Assembly: GCA_003116975.1 (NCBI GenBank)
Contig: BGKB01000176.1
Coordinates: 1 to 64,000, forward strand
DNA length: 64,000 nucleotides
Direction: 5' to 3'
From: Aurantiochytrium sp. KH105
Taxonomy: Eukaryota; Sar; Bigyra; Thraustochytrida; Thraustochytriidae
Positions 9,401-18,487 of this stretch are shown piece after piece. Numbering within the stretch: the stretch's first letter is position 1; each line of letters starts with the position of its first letter. The position numbers and the translations under genes are program-made. The notes beneath the pieces are model-generated. The model was not told the DNA's origin. It saw only the letters and a list, made by a program, of their open reading frames with translations, and made no database searches.

Positions 9401-12400
9401 TGGGTGCTCCCGTGGGTCCATTCGTGGTTATAGCACCTGGAGACTGCGTTGGCTCCTGCGTTGGCGCACCCTCTGAGCAGGTCTTGGGTCCATATGCCCA
9501 ATTTGGTGCTTCCGTTGTACCCAAGCTTATGTCTGAGAAAAGCTCGCATTGGCCTGCGTTCGATGCCGAAAGTTTGATGGCAAAGTATAAACAATCATCG
9601 TCTGCCGCGCAAACTTCCTGGCAGGCTTCCAAGCTTGCGTCCGTCGTCGTGACTTCGTAGGGCTGCACTCCGTCGTCTCTAACGAATCGGAAACCATCTG
9701 TGTAGCACTCCGAAGGAGGAAGCGTCGGAGCTTGTGTTGGCTCCGAGCCTGAGTCTGTTGGTGCTTGCGTAGGCGACGTCGGCGATTGCGTTGAATCTGT
9801 TGGGGCCTGCGTAGGTACTGTTGGGGCCTGCGTTGGTACTGTCGGCGATTGTGTGGCTGTCGTTGGCCCTTGCACAGGAGACGACGTTGGCTCAGATAAC
9901 GCACAGGTCTTTGGACCGTATGCCCAATTTGGTGCTTCCGTTGTACCCAAGCTTATGTCTGAGAAAAGCTCACATTGACCCGCATTCGATGCCGAAAGTT
10001 TGATGGCGAAGTATAAACATTCGTCGTCCGCCGCACAAACTTCCTGGCAGGCTTCCAAGCTGGCATCTGTCGTCGTGACTTCGTAGGGCTGCACACCGTC
10101 ATCCCTAACGAACCGGAAACCATCTGTGTAGCACTCCGAAGGCGGAAGAGTCGGAGCTTGGGTTGGCCCGGATCCTGAATCTGTCGGCGTCGTTGGCGAC
10201 TGCGTCGAGTCCGTCGGTGCCTGTGTTGGTGCAGTTGGCGCCTGAGTCGGTGCTGTTGGTGCTTGCGTCGGCACTGTTGGCGATTGGGTGGGTGCGGTTG
10301 GCCCTTGCTCAGGAGACGACGTTGGTTCGGATGACGTACAGGTCTTTGGACCGTATGCCCAGTTCGGTGCCTCCGTCGTACCCAAGCTTATGTCCGAGAA
10401 AAGCTCACATTGACCCGCGTTCGATGCCGAAAGTTTGATGGCAAAGTACTGGCACGCATCGTCTGCCGCGCAAACTTCTTGGCAGGCTTCCAAGCTGGCG
10501 TCCGTCGTCGTGACTTCGTAAGGCTGCACACCGTCCTCCCTGACGAACCGGAAACCATCTGTGTAGCACTCCGAAGGCGGAAGAGTCGGAGCTTGGGTTG
10601 GCCCGGATCCTGAATCTGTCGGCGTCGTTGGCGACTGCGTCGAGTCCGTCGGTGCTTGTGTTGGTGCAGTTGGCGTCTGAGTCGGTGCTGTTGGTGCTTG
10701 CGTCGGCACTGTTGGCGATTGGGTGGGTGCGGTTGGCCCTTGCACAGGAGACGACGTTGGTTCGGATGACGCGCAGGTCTTTGGACCGTATGCCCAGTTC
10801 GGTGCCTCCGTTGTACCCAAGCTTATGTCTGAGAAAAGTTCACATTGACCCGCATTCGATGCCGAAAGTTTGATGGCAAAGTACTGGCACGCATCGTCTG
10901 CCGCACAAACTTCTTGGCAGGCTTCCAAGCTGGCGTCCGTCGTCGTGACTTCGTAAGGCTGCACTCCGTCATCTCTGACGAAGCGGAAACCATCCGTGTA
11001 GCACTCTGAAGGAGGAAGCGTTGGGGCCTGGGTTGGGACTGAACCTGCACCCGTTGGCGTTGTCGGTGACTGCGTCGAGTCCGTTGGTGCTTGTGTTGGT
11101 GTAGTTGGTGCTTGTGTCGGCACTGTCGGCGATTGAGTTGAAACCGTTGGCGCCTGGGTCGGTGCCGTTGGTGCTTGTGTCGGCACTGTTGGCGACTGGG
11201 TGGGTGCGGTTGGCCCTTGCACAGGAGATGACGTTGGTTCGGATGACGCACAGGTCTTTGGACCGTATGCCCAGTTCGGTGCCTCCGTCGTACCCAAGCT
11301 TATGTCTGATAAAAGCTCACATTGACCCGCATTCGATGCCGAAAGTTTGATGGCAAAATATAAACATTCGTCGTCCGCCGCACAAACTTCCTGGCAGGCT
11401 TCCAAGCTGGCGTCCGTCGTCGTGACTTCGTAAGGCTGCACACCGTCATCTCTGACGAACCGGAAACCATCTGTGAAGCACTCCGAAGGTGGAAGAGTCG
11501 GAGCTTGGGTTGGCCCGGATCCTGAATCTGTTGGTGTCGTTGGTGACTGCGTCGAGTCCGTCGGCGCCTGTGTTGGTGCAGTTGGCGCCTGAGTCGGTGC
11601 CGTTGGCGCCTGGGTCGGTGCTGTTGGTGCTTGCGTCGGCACTGTTGGCGATTGGGTGGGTGCGGTTGGCCCTTGCACAGGAGATGACGTTGGTTCGGAT
11701 GACGCACATGTTTTAGGACCATATGCCCAGTTCGGTGCATCCGTTGTACCCAAGCTTATGTCTGAGAAAAGTTCACATTGACCCGCATTCGATGCAGAAA
11801 GTTTGATGGCAAAGTACTGGCACGCATCGTCTGCCGCACAAACTTCTTGGCAGGCTTCCAAGCTGGCGTCCGTCGTCGTGACTTCGTAAGGCTGCACTCC
11901 GCCATCTCTGACGAACCGGAAACCATCCGTATAGCACTCTGAAGGAGGAAGCGTTGGGGCCTGGGTTGGGACTGAACCTGCACCCGTTGGCGTCGTCGGT
12001 GACTGCGTCGAGTCCGTCGGTGCCTGTGTTGATGCAGTTGGCGCTTGGGTCGGTGCAGTTGGCGCTTGAGTCGGTGCAGTTGGCGCCTGTGTTGGCACCG
12101 TCGGCGATTGTGTCGAACCCGTTGGCGCCTGGGTCGGTACTGTCGGCGATTGTGTGGGTGTCGTTGGCCCTTGCACAGGAGACGACGTTGGTTCGGACGA
12201 CGCACATGTTTTAGGACCATATGCCCAATTCGGTGCATCCGTTGTACCCAAGCTTATGTCTGAGAAAAGCTCACATTGACCCGCGTTCGATGCCGAAAGT
12301 TTGATGGCAAAATACTGGCACGCATCGTCTGCCGCGCAAACTTCTTGGCAGGCTTCCAAGCTGGCGTCCGTCGTCGTGACTTCGTAAGGCTGCACACCGT

Positions 12401-14735
12401 CATCCCTGACGAACCGGAAACCATCTGTGTAGCACTCCGAAGGCGGGAGAGTCGGAGCTTGGGTTGGCCCGGATCCTGAATCTGTTGGTGTCGTTGGTGA
12501 CTGCGTCGAGTCCGTCGGTGCCTGTGTTAGAGCAGTTGGTGCTTGTGTCGGCACTGTCGGCGATTGAGTTGAACCCGTTGGCGCCTGGGTCGGTGCTGTT
12601 GGTGCTTGTGTCGGTACTGTTGGCGATTGTGTGGGTGTCGTTGGCCCTTGCACAGGAGACGACGTTGGTTCGGATGACGCACATGTTTTAGGACCGTATG
12701 CCCAATTCGGTGCATCCGTTGTACCCAAGCTTATGTCTGAGAAAAGCTCACATTGACCCGCGTTCGATGCCGAAAGTTTGATGGCAAAATACTGGCACGC
12801 ATCGTCTGCCGCGCAAACTTCTTGGCAGGCTTCCAAGCTGGCGTCCGTCGTCGTGACTTCGTAAGGTTGGACGCCGCCATCTCTGACGAATCGAAAACCA
12901 TCTGTATAGCACTCCGAGGGCGGAAGTGTTGGACTTTGTGTCGGACTTTGGGTTGAGGATTCATCCCCGCAGACCCTAGGACCCCTTTCCCAAATGGAGG
13001 AAGTCTGCGTACCAGCAGATATGTCAGCATAGAGCTCGCAGCGTCCAGGATTTCCTCCTGCATAACGAAAAGCAAAGTTTGTACACGAGTCATCCTCCTG
13101 ACAGAGAGCCTGGCAGGCCTCGACACTTGTAATCTCTGTATATACCACTTCGTCGCCTGTACGAACAAAACGTTCACCCTGCACGAGGCATGAGGCCGGT
13201 ATTGACGAGGTTGGGGAAGCGCTAGGTGCCGGGCTCGGGGCCTGATTTGTGGTGGGCGAATCTGTGGTAAGCACTGCGCTCGGAAAAGGAGTCGGTGACG
13301 TCGTTGATGGCTGCGATGAAGGGGCTGGCGTGGATGACAAGCATGCCGCCTCACCTCGAGACCAGAGTTCGGCGTCCACTATCCCGGCCGAGACGTCTGA
13401 AAATAGTTCGCAGAGACCAGCATTGTTACCAGAGCGCTTGAAGGCAAAGTATCCGCAGCCCGTCGTATCGAGGCAAGTTTGACCACATACGTTTGCAGAT
13501 TCGACAGCGTCCAAACTTTCAATGGGCTGGCCTGCGGTGTCTCGGGCGTACCGAGACCCGGCAACGATGCATGCTTCAGTGGGGCTCGAAGTGGGCGTGG
13601 TGATAGCAGTTGGACTAACAGATGGTGCATTCGTTGGCTGCGTTGCACCCGGTGACAAAGTTGGTGTGGATGTGGGCAGAAAGTCGGACCCATCTTCGGC
13701 ACCCGAGACCCATTCATCGTCCTCCGTGACATCCGCGACATCTGCGTACAGCACGCAGAGCCCGACGTTGTCCCCGGAAAGCTTGTACGAGAAATACCCG
13801 CACTCGTCGTTTGCCAAGCAAAGACTTTGACAAGCGGCCGCCGAGGTGACACCCTCTTCCTCATCGACGAGATTGCCGTCCGTATCAACAATGTAGATCC
13901 CGGCAAAGATCCCATCCGGCAAGGTCGTGGGCGCAGACGTGGGCAGAAAGTAGTCCCCTCCCTGAGATCCCGAGGCCCAGTCTTCATCCTCTTCGAACTC
14001 GCCAAAGTAAATGTAAAGCTCGCACCTCCCGGCGTTCGTCCCTGAAATTCGATAGGAAAAGTACTCGCATTCGGAAAACCCAATGCAAATGTCACGGCAG
14101 GCGACCGCAGAGTCGATATCGTCAATTTGTACCAATAGGTTGTCGCTTGTCTGTATGAAGTGATAGCCAACGTAAATATCGGAGACCGTAATCGTCGGGC
14201 TCTGCGCAGGGCTCGGCGTCGGCGGAAGCGTGTCACACAGGTCGAGGTCACTTTGTGAAAAGTCGCACTCCCAGGTTCCATCGAGGCACTCTGGAATGGA
14301 CAGGCAGCCGCCCATGGGCAAGAGCGTGGTGTTTAGCGTGTTTCTATCCGGAGAAGTCAGCGATGTTGACGAGAGGTTGAGTCTCGTGAGCGCGGTGAAC
14401 CCCAGGAGCATTTCTCGCGTAAGATCACCGAAAAGGCGGTTCTCCGGGAGTAAAATCTCCTCAATCTGATTTTCGTCATTACAGACGATCTGACGCCCGT
14501 TTGAGCTGCAGGAGCATGGGTCCTCGAGGGAAGCGGTGTCATCGCAGTAAATAAAGTACAAATTCCCGAGGCCGCCCGCGTTCATGAGCTCAACAAAGTT
14601 GCTGTAAGCGAGCTGATCCACCACATTGGTCTCGCCGATGCAAAGCGCTGGCAATACCGTGAGCAGCGCGACGATCACGAGCCCTGCCGCTGTCCATTGC
14701 CGTCGCCGCAGATGTGCCGTGGCCATCGTGGGCAT
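6420..14735 (-). CDS. giant multi-PAN/Apple transmembrane receptor with cytoplasmic SAM domain
   Basis: Predicted 2771 residues, no intron. Order: signal peptide (1-35, core LVIVALLTVLPALC); Cys-bearing LRR-like segment (36-165); fifteen PAN/Apple-like modules (about 182-2059), each with spaced Cys and a core like CQYFAIKLSASNAGQCELF, joined by Ser/Pro/Thr-rich PTQ linkers; a second LRR-like piece (2119-2246); a cupredoxin-like domain (2279-2366); one membrane helix (2392-2420, WVILLVALVLLCC); a SAM domain (2601-2664, MEDLLREANLEQHIPHF); and a small barrel-like C-terminus. PAN domains bind carbohydrate or protein, so this is probably a surface adhesin or receptor, with SAM giving intracellular oligomerisation. 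Modules 5-12 are nearly identical. The start is ATG 14735 (or 14726), because the signal peptide follows at once. The frame runs open to 15377 and includes an in-frame ATG at 15209, but through Arg/Ala/Gly repeats. Confidence 0.85.
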   Translation of the reverse strand: MPTMATAHLRRRQWTAAGLVIVALLTVLPALCIGETNVVDQLAYSNFVELMNAGGLGNLYFIYCDDTASLEDPCSCSSNGRQIVCNDENQIEEILLPENRLFGDLTREMLLGFTALTRLNLSSTSLTSPDRNTLNTTLLPMGGCLSIPECLDGTWECDFSQSDLDLCDTLPPTPSPAQSPTITVSDIYVGYHFIQTSDNLLVQIDDIDSAVACRDICIGFSECEYFSYRISGTNAGRCELYIYFGEFEEDEDWASGSQGGDYFLPTSAPTTLPDGIFAGIYIVDTDGNLVDEEEGVTSAAACQSLCLANDECGYFSYKLSGDNVGLCVLYADVADVTEDDEWVSGAEDGSDFLPTSTPTLSPGATQPTNAPSVSPTAITTPTSSPTEACIVAGSRYARDTAGQPIESLDAVESANVCGQTCLDTTGCGYFAFKRSGNNAGLCELFSDVSAGIVDAELWSRGEAACLSSTPAPSSQPSTTSPTPFPSAVLTTDSPTTNQAPSPAPSASPTSSIPASCLVQGERFVRTGDEVVYTEITSVEACQALCQEDDSCTNFAFRYAGGNPGRCELYADISAGTQTSSIWERGPRVCGDESSTQSPTQSPTLPPSECYTDGFRFVRDGGVQPYEVTTTDASLEACQEVCAADDACQYFAIKLSASNAGQCELFSDISLGTTDAPNWAYGPKTCASSEPTSSPVQGPTTPTQSPTVPTQAPTAPTQAPTGSTQSPTVPTQAPTALTQAPTDSTQSPTTPTDSGSGPTQAPTLPPSECYTDGFRFVRDDGVQPYEVTTTDASLEACQEVCAADDACQYFAIKLSASNAGQCELFSDISLGTTDAPNWAYGPKTCASSEPTSSPVQGPTTPTQSPTVPTQAPTGSTQSPTVPTQAPTAPTQAPTAPTQAPTASTQAPTDSTQSPTTPTGAGSVPTQAPTLPPSECYTDGFRFVRDGGVQPYEVTTTDASLEACQEVCAADDACQYFAIKLSASNAGQCELFSDISLGTTDAPNWAYGPKTCASSEPTSSPVQGPTAPTQSPTVPTQAPTAPTQAPTAPTQAPTAPTQAPTDSTQSPTTPTDSGSGPTQAPTLPPSECFTDGFRFVRDDGVQPYEVTTTDASLEACQEVCAADDECLYFAIKLSASNAGQCELLSDISLGTTEAPNWAYGPKTCASSEPTSSPVQGPTAPTQSPTVPTQAPTAPTQAPTVSTQSPTVPTQAPTTPTQAPTDSTQSPTTPTGAGSVPTQAPTLPPSECYTDGFRFVRDDGVQPYEVTTTDASLEACQEVCAADDACQYFAIKLSASNAGQCELFSDISLGTTEAPNWAYGPKTCASSEPTSSPVQGPTAPTQSPTVPTQAPTAPTQTPTAPTQAPTDSTQSPTTPTDSGSGPTQAPTLPPSECYTDGFRFVREDGVQPYEVTTTDASLEACQEVCAADDACQYFAIKLSASNAGQCELFSDISLGTTEAPNWAYGPKTCTSSEPTSSPEQGPTAPTQSPTVPTQAPTAPTQAPTAPTQAPTDSTQSPTTPTDSGSGPTQAPTLPPSECYTDGFRFVRDDGVQPYEVTTTDASLEACQEVCAADDECLYFAIKLSASNAGQCELFSDISLGTTEAPNWAYGPKTCALSEPTSSPVQGPTTATQSPTVPTQAPTVPTQAPTDSTQSPTSPTQAPTDSGSEPTQAPTLPPSECYTDGFRFVRDDGVQPYEVTTTDASLEACQEVCAADDDCLYFAIKLSASNAGQCELFSDISLGTTEAPNWAYGPKTCSEGAPTQEPTQSPGAITTNGPTGAPTEAPTFPPSVCFTEGQRFTRSDEAGEPIDTISSALSADACQANCALTTGCEYFAFRYAGANPGRCELYSSIEAGTTSSSIWLTGPRSCVSVPTLAPTRSPTSSPTECYTEGFRYERVDGEQPFETITTDTDAEACQAACQLSDECTHFSVKLSGSNEGQCELFSNIEAGTTSAPLWVLGPRSCSDDTSSPTASEEPTSTPTASPTSCFADGAHWADDPFETLTGIESAEACQAECLESDACVVFSYNFQGRNEGRCELLTTTYSGLDLANNWISGPKVCGLTFSPTFSPSALTTPRPTRSPTGYPTTLRPTPSPTTLSPTASPTERPTTAEPTSSPTNAPLALAEDELEAWEDFYLALNGESWYTCGTMDDPCNYPSCDEDSQTEGRYVVCMIPVERRRLLKQRWSSFRKLQESVASVVEIVLPDNGLEGVLPAEIMEPFTNFQLLNLSGNDITGDGPDDCVDIQRCYEDGVICDVPNLCGEVFGVNPDGTPDWTPPTDGETDMYPLIELEVGESVFFNFSEDSNVVQMSSQTAFENCEFSGSVVLASASQGSYRFVAKKDDAGDTVYIASSLPTSSHESCENGQRVAIAVEGTTTAPTSEALDPGDDDDNGVPWWVILLVALVLLCCVLPCLLCLLLACAQRCCPERVPERLAKPLDRFVRAGAANNTRDQALGFPDPDGLAPYTALPPRHQRSAPPVLETGFAGFAGAAVPTPGPTPASSPTAASAARRGMAATATAGLPGDDAAAGAAAGRAGRRGPTRYDSNAMEVFLAPHAVDGVLVASEHGDVFLDEEDRRAAALRENPSLKQAKLQALAMNTVVSRPISSMEDLLREANLEQHIPHFRSEHMDLEAVTFASEGQLRELGLSMGEAVRLRHITRTLQRKLAQTASAPATGTVTSTTPSGRPLRGVLKKPHPTAYAVPTQRAQFGPGDPVTVHRVGAKVLRGRITEVRDAGHATREPRYVVEIAQQSRQGAAASARQQVVRESELRAA
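9472..12927 (-). repeat. tandem array of eight near-identical PAN modules with nested 21-base minisatellite
   Basis: Eight copies of a coding unit. Spacing between equivalent points (the Cys codon of SEC) is 426, 435, 435, 477, 456, 498 and 477 bases, all multiples of three. Several differences are 21 or 42 bases, because the linkers gain or lose seven-residue PTQAPTA-type units. The PAN parts differ by only a few residues (for example DGG or DDG in the opening motif). Confidence 0.93.
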
Positions 14736-15305
14736 GTCCCACCACGGACTCCTCTTGCAGGTCGTTTTGCTGCATTCTCTCGTGCTGCTCGTGCAGAGAT
14801 ATGGCACTGGTTTTGGCGAGGATGTGCCTATCCTCTCGTCGCTGGCGTAGTACTCGCGCGGCTCGGTCGCCCTGGCCGTCGCGTGCTTGGTCTGCGTCGC
14901 CGTCTCCGAGGTCGCTGCCCCGCATGGCGATGCCCGAGTCCAGGACTCGCTGCTGTCGCTTCTGCTGCTGCTGCTGCTGCTGCCGCCGCCGCTGCTGCAG
15001 ACGTGGGCGTCCCGGAGCGCGCGCGCGTGGCGCCTGCAGCCGCTGCAGCCGCTGCAGCCGCGCCCCGCCTCGCCGGCGTCGGTCTCCACAGAAGCAGAGG
15101 CCTCGGCGGGTGTCGCCCCCGCCCGCCGCGGCCTCGCGCCAGAACCCGGCGTCTGCGCCTGCCACGGCCGGCTGCGCACGCGCCTCCGCGGCGCCTCCGC
15201 GCGCGCCATGCCCCGCCTCGCCGGCGCTGCGCCGCGTCTGCCGCCCCTGCCGCCTCCGCCGCGGCGCTGCCTGCGCGTCTGCCCCTGCCGCGCCCTGCTC
15301 TGCCC

Positions 15306-15348
15306 GCCTCGCCTCGCCTCTCTCGCCTCTCTCGCCTCTCTCGCCTCC
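15306..15348. repeat. imperfect repeat of GCCTC/TCTC units
   Basis: Alternating CGCCTC and TCTC units. On the minus strand they read GAGGCGAGA, a T-free purine-rich pattern upstream of the PAN-receptor start. Confidence 0.8.
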
Positions 15349-15707
15349 GCGCCGCGCCGCACGGGCGGAGCACGCACGCAGGCGAGGCAGCCTAGCTAGA
15401 GTGCGATGAGTCAAGGCGGCAGGGAGGAGAGGAGTCCAATAGGTACGGGCCCGGGAGCGGAGGCAGGCGTCCCCTCTGCCGCCCGCCGCGGTGGCCGACG
15501 AGACTGTCTACTTCGCTAACTACCTCACAGTCAACGAAGTTCTAACTGCAACACAACTCACTTCGAGCTGCGAAAGCGGAAGAAGCGACGTGGAGGCGAC
15601 GAAGGCGGGCAGGACCAGGCAGGCTCGAGTGCGCGTGCAGAGGCCGAGCCTCGCGCCCGGACACGACCGACCGGCTGACCACACAGACAGACAGGCACGG
15701 GGCCGGC

Positions 15708-15735
<28 letters not shown>
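15708..15735. repeat. (CTGG)n tetranucleotide microsatellite
   Basis: About seven perfect CTGG units in non-coding DNA between the PAN-receptor and hydrolase genes. Confidence 0.9.
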
Positions 15736-15738
<3 letters not shown>

Positions 15739-16784
15739 CAGCGCAGCACAGCATTGCATAGCCCACCTGCCAGCCGCCCGTCGCGGCGCGGCATTCGCGG
15801 CGCGGCATTTCATCTCGTTCACCATCGGGACTGAGCAGCGGCAGCGGCAATGATCCGCAAAGACTGTCGCGCGACGGCGAGAGCGCCGCAGTCTGCTCTC
15901 TCTCTCTGCCTCCGCGGGCTGAGAGCGACCTCGGGGACTCCGATGATCTTCCTCATGGCTTGGAGACGGTGCGTGCGTGCCGCGTGCGCGCGTGCTTGAC
16001 TGTGAGACCTGCAAGCAGCCAGAAGGGGCCTCGCCTCGCGCCTCGCGCCTCGCAGCCGCTCTGCCTTTCCCAACTTGCCAGCGAACCACCGAGCCAGCCA
16101 GCCAGGTGCGCTGCGTTTCGCTGCGAAACGCACGTGACTCTCTCCCTCGACCGTGCCGAGCACGCCCAGGACCGACTGCGACCGCGAGGCTGGCTGGCCC
16201 CCATCTTGCAGCGCGCAGAGGACGATGCTGCCGCGCCGCAGAAACCAGCCAGAAACCAGCAGAAACAGCAGTATGTAACGTGTAAACTCATCTAGGCTCT
16301 GAGAGAGCAGAGAGGCCGGCACGTGCGGGCGCGGAGGCCTCGCGGCCAAGATGGAGCCCCCCATCCGCCCGTCCTGCTTCCACGCCGCTTCCCGAACTTG
16401 GAGGAAGACAGACGAGGCAATCAGGCAGGCAGGCAGGCAGCCTCGAGCACGAGGGGGAGGGGCTCGCTGTCTCGGCCCTCTCAGGGCGGCCGCGCCGCGG
16501 GAAGCCAGGGAGGGGGCGGAGGCAGCTGCAGCTAGCTAGCCCTCCTTTCGGCGCCGCCAAATGTCTGTGTCACCCCAGCGAAACGGCGAGGAACGAAAGT
16601 GCGGCAGCGGGCGGCGTGTGACCGGCGGGCCGATTCTGTGACCGGCAACGTGCAGGAAACCGTCAGCGAGGCAATCGGAGCATCATTACTAGGGAAGGAC
16701 AGTTCAGACCTGCGCCGTGAGATGCAAGACTCTCCAAGAAAGATAATTGTGCAGTAGGCCTACTAGGACTTTCCAAGATGAGAC

Positions 16785-16949
16785 GCAAGTGGCATCGATT
16801 CTACGCAAGTGGCATCGCAAGTGGCATCGATTCTACGCAAGTGGCTACGCAAGTGGCATCGATTCTACGCAAGTGGCATCGATTCTACACAAGTGGCATC
16901 GATTCTACGCAAGTCGCATCGATTCTACGCAAGTCGCATCGATTCTACG
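16785..16949. repeat. 20-base minisatellite, about eight units
   Basis: Tandem copies of GCAAGTGGCATCGATTCTAC with a few partial units and single-base variants (GTGG or GTCG, TACG or TACA). It ends about 40 bases from the stop codon of the hydrolase gene, so it probably lies in or near that gene's 3' UTR. Confidence 0.93.
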
Positions 16950-16987
16950 GAAAAGAGAACAGGAGAAAACTCGAGGGAGAAAGATAA

Positions 16988-18019
16988 TTAGTTCTTGCGC
17001 GAAAACGGGACAAAGCGCTCCGCGACAAAAGGCGCATTCTCAATGACGAGACTGTGGCCGCCGTCCTCAGAAATGTGCTCCTCAAAGTCAGCGCCTGCAA
17101 AAATGGCGCGCATCTCCTCCGCACACGCAAACGGGACACGACGATCCAGTTTGGACCAGCATACCATGCAAGGAACCTCGCTGCGCGCTAGCGCTTCAAA
17201 GAGCGGCTTGCTGGCAGACACAGGAAAGCTGCGCAGCGTCTCAATGTAGGCATCCGCCAAATACCGTTCACGGGCAAGCCGCTTCGCCTGGTAATCGTGA
17301 TAATACTTGCGAATAGCGTCGTTGTTGGGAACCGTCCAGTGCGAATACTGCTCGTCCTTGAGCTTGTCGAGACGCGCCTGCACATTGGCCCGTAGCAGAT
17401 GTTTTGGTACAAACGGGAGTTCTTCCAGAACATCATAGAGTCGCTGCTGCCAAGTAGGAATCGTCTTGTCCACAGCTGACAGACCCGCGGGCACCACCAG
17501 CGTCACCGATGCGACGTGGGCTCGACCGAAACGAGCCGCAAAGCAAGCCGCAATGGCCCCGCCCATCGAGTTGCCCACGAGGTCGATCGGGCCTCTTTCC
17601 CCAATGGCAAATAGAAGCTCTGCAATTTGCCCTGCGTACAGCTCTGGCAGTGAATCCGCACCCATCAAAGGCGCTGTGCTCCATCCGCGCCCATACAAAT
17701 CGAGTCGGAGCACTCTTCGTCGGTGTTGCTCCACGAGAATCTTGCACAAAGGACCATAATCGAGAGTGCAGCCAATAAGGCCGTGCACCAGGACAACGAG
17801 CTTGCCCGAGTTCTTCTCGCCGTCGATGCGGTAGTGGCAGTGCCCGCGCGTCAACTGCTGCACCTTGCCTCCCTCCGGCGGGTTGACCATCTGCCGGGTT
17901 GCCACGGCGCCGCCATCAGCCACGTATGCGCGGCGCTTCGACGAGCGCCACAGCACAAAGGCGATCACAACCAGCGCCGCTCGAACCACGCCAAAGAAAA
18001 CCTCGTCGAGATCGATCAT
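16988..18019 (-). CDS. membrane-anchored alpha/beta hydrolase
   Basis: Predicted 343 residues. An N-terminal hydrophobic helix (about 10-27, VVRAALVVIAFVLW) would anchor it in a membrane, with the catalytic domain following. The catalytic set is complete: LVHGLIG oxyanion motif near residue 78, nucleophile Ser151 in GNSMGG, Asp292 in SKLDRR and His322 in DGGHSL. This is the general lipase/esterase/serine hydrolase fold (ABHD or monoglyceride-lipase-like); the substrate cannot be told from sequence. The start is ATG 18019 (MIDLDEVFFG); upstream the frame continues only from a TTG. It is divergent with the P3B ATPase gene, 468 bases away. Confidence 0.85.
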   Translation of the reverse strand: MIDLDEVFFGVVRAALVVIAFVLWRSSKRRAYVADGGAVATRQMVNPPEGGKVQQLTRGHCHYRIDGEKNSGKLVVLVHGLIGCTLDYGPLCKILVEQHRRRVLRLDLYGRGWSTAPLMGADSLPELYAGQIAELLFAIGERGPIDLVGNSMGGAIAACFAARFGRAHVASVTLVVPAGLSAVDKTIPTWQQRLYDVLEELPFVPKHLLRANVQARLDKLKDEQYSHWTVPNNDAIRKYYHDYQAKRLARERYLADAYIETLRSFPVSASKPLFEALARSEVPCMVCWSKLDRRVPFACAEEMRAIFAGADFEEHISEDGGHSLVIENAPFVAERFVPFSRKN

Positions 18020-18487
18020 CTTTCCCCGCGCTCGATCACCGAGCGTCACGCTATGCAATGCGCGTTCACCGCTCCGCAGCGCTTCATTCAGGTCTGCTGC
18101 TGCTGCGGCTTGCCTTGGGGTTGAACGCAGACTGCGACGAAGATTCAAGCACAAAACTGCGTCTCACTCACGCACCGTGACTCCTTTCATTGAACGCGAC
18201 CATGTGCTAGAACCAAGGCCATTCGGTGCCAATAAATTTGCTGACAAGAGTTGTAGCTCTCTCAAGGCTTGGCAAAGTTCTCCGTGGCGCAGCATGCGCG
18301 CCAGACAACATTCATGGACTGATGGAAAGAGATGACCTGGATCCAGGAAGGCAACTTGAACCGAGGCAATCTCACCTCTGCCAGTCTCGCTGCCAGCTAC
18401 AGCGCACAATGATGACGATGCGTTGAGCAAAAACGTTTCCTTCCTTGCTCGAGCGAACAAGGCGAGGCGAGGCGAGGCGCGGATAGA
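18020..18487. other. divergent intergenic region (shared promoter)
   Basis: Spacer between the hydrolase (-) and P3B ATPase (+) starts. A GGCGA repeat (18461-18479) ends only eight bases before the ATPase ATG. No other recognisable element. Confidence 0.5.
18461..18479. repeat. (GGCGA)n at a start codon
   Basis: Four GGCGA units directly in front of the P3B ATPase ATG, the same GAGGC-type unit seen in leaders of other genes of the window. Confidence 0.85.

Larger units (their letters stand above)
14736..16987. other. intergenic region: leader of the PAN gene, 3' flank of the hydrolase gene, repeats
   Basis: No gene is supported. From 14736 to about 15480 is GC-rich sequence with a GAG/GCGAGA repeat on the minus strand (15306-15348), probably the PAN gene leader and promoter. 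The middle (15480-16560) holds GGCT and GGCA runs, and 16785-16949 is a minisatellite just beyond the hydrolase stop. Frames across this DNA give only biased Ala/Arg/Ser sequence. Confidence 0.55.

Noticed and set aside
9400-12700. Many short repeated frames on both strands
   Set aside because: Shadows of the repeated PAN coding units in other frames.
14736-15377. Possible N-terminal extension of the PAN receptor (Arg/Ala/Gly-rich)
   Set aside because: The frame begins with GTG, translates a GAGGCGAGA-type repeat, and the ATG at 14735 is followed directly by a signal peptide. The in-frame ATG at 15209 would put that signal peptide inside the protein.
16785-16949. CRISPR-like spacing of a 20-base repeat
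   Set aside because: The units are directly tandem with no unique spacers, and the genome is eukaryotic; it is a minisatellite.
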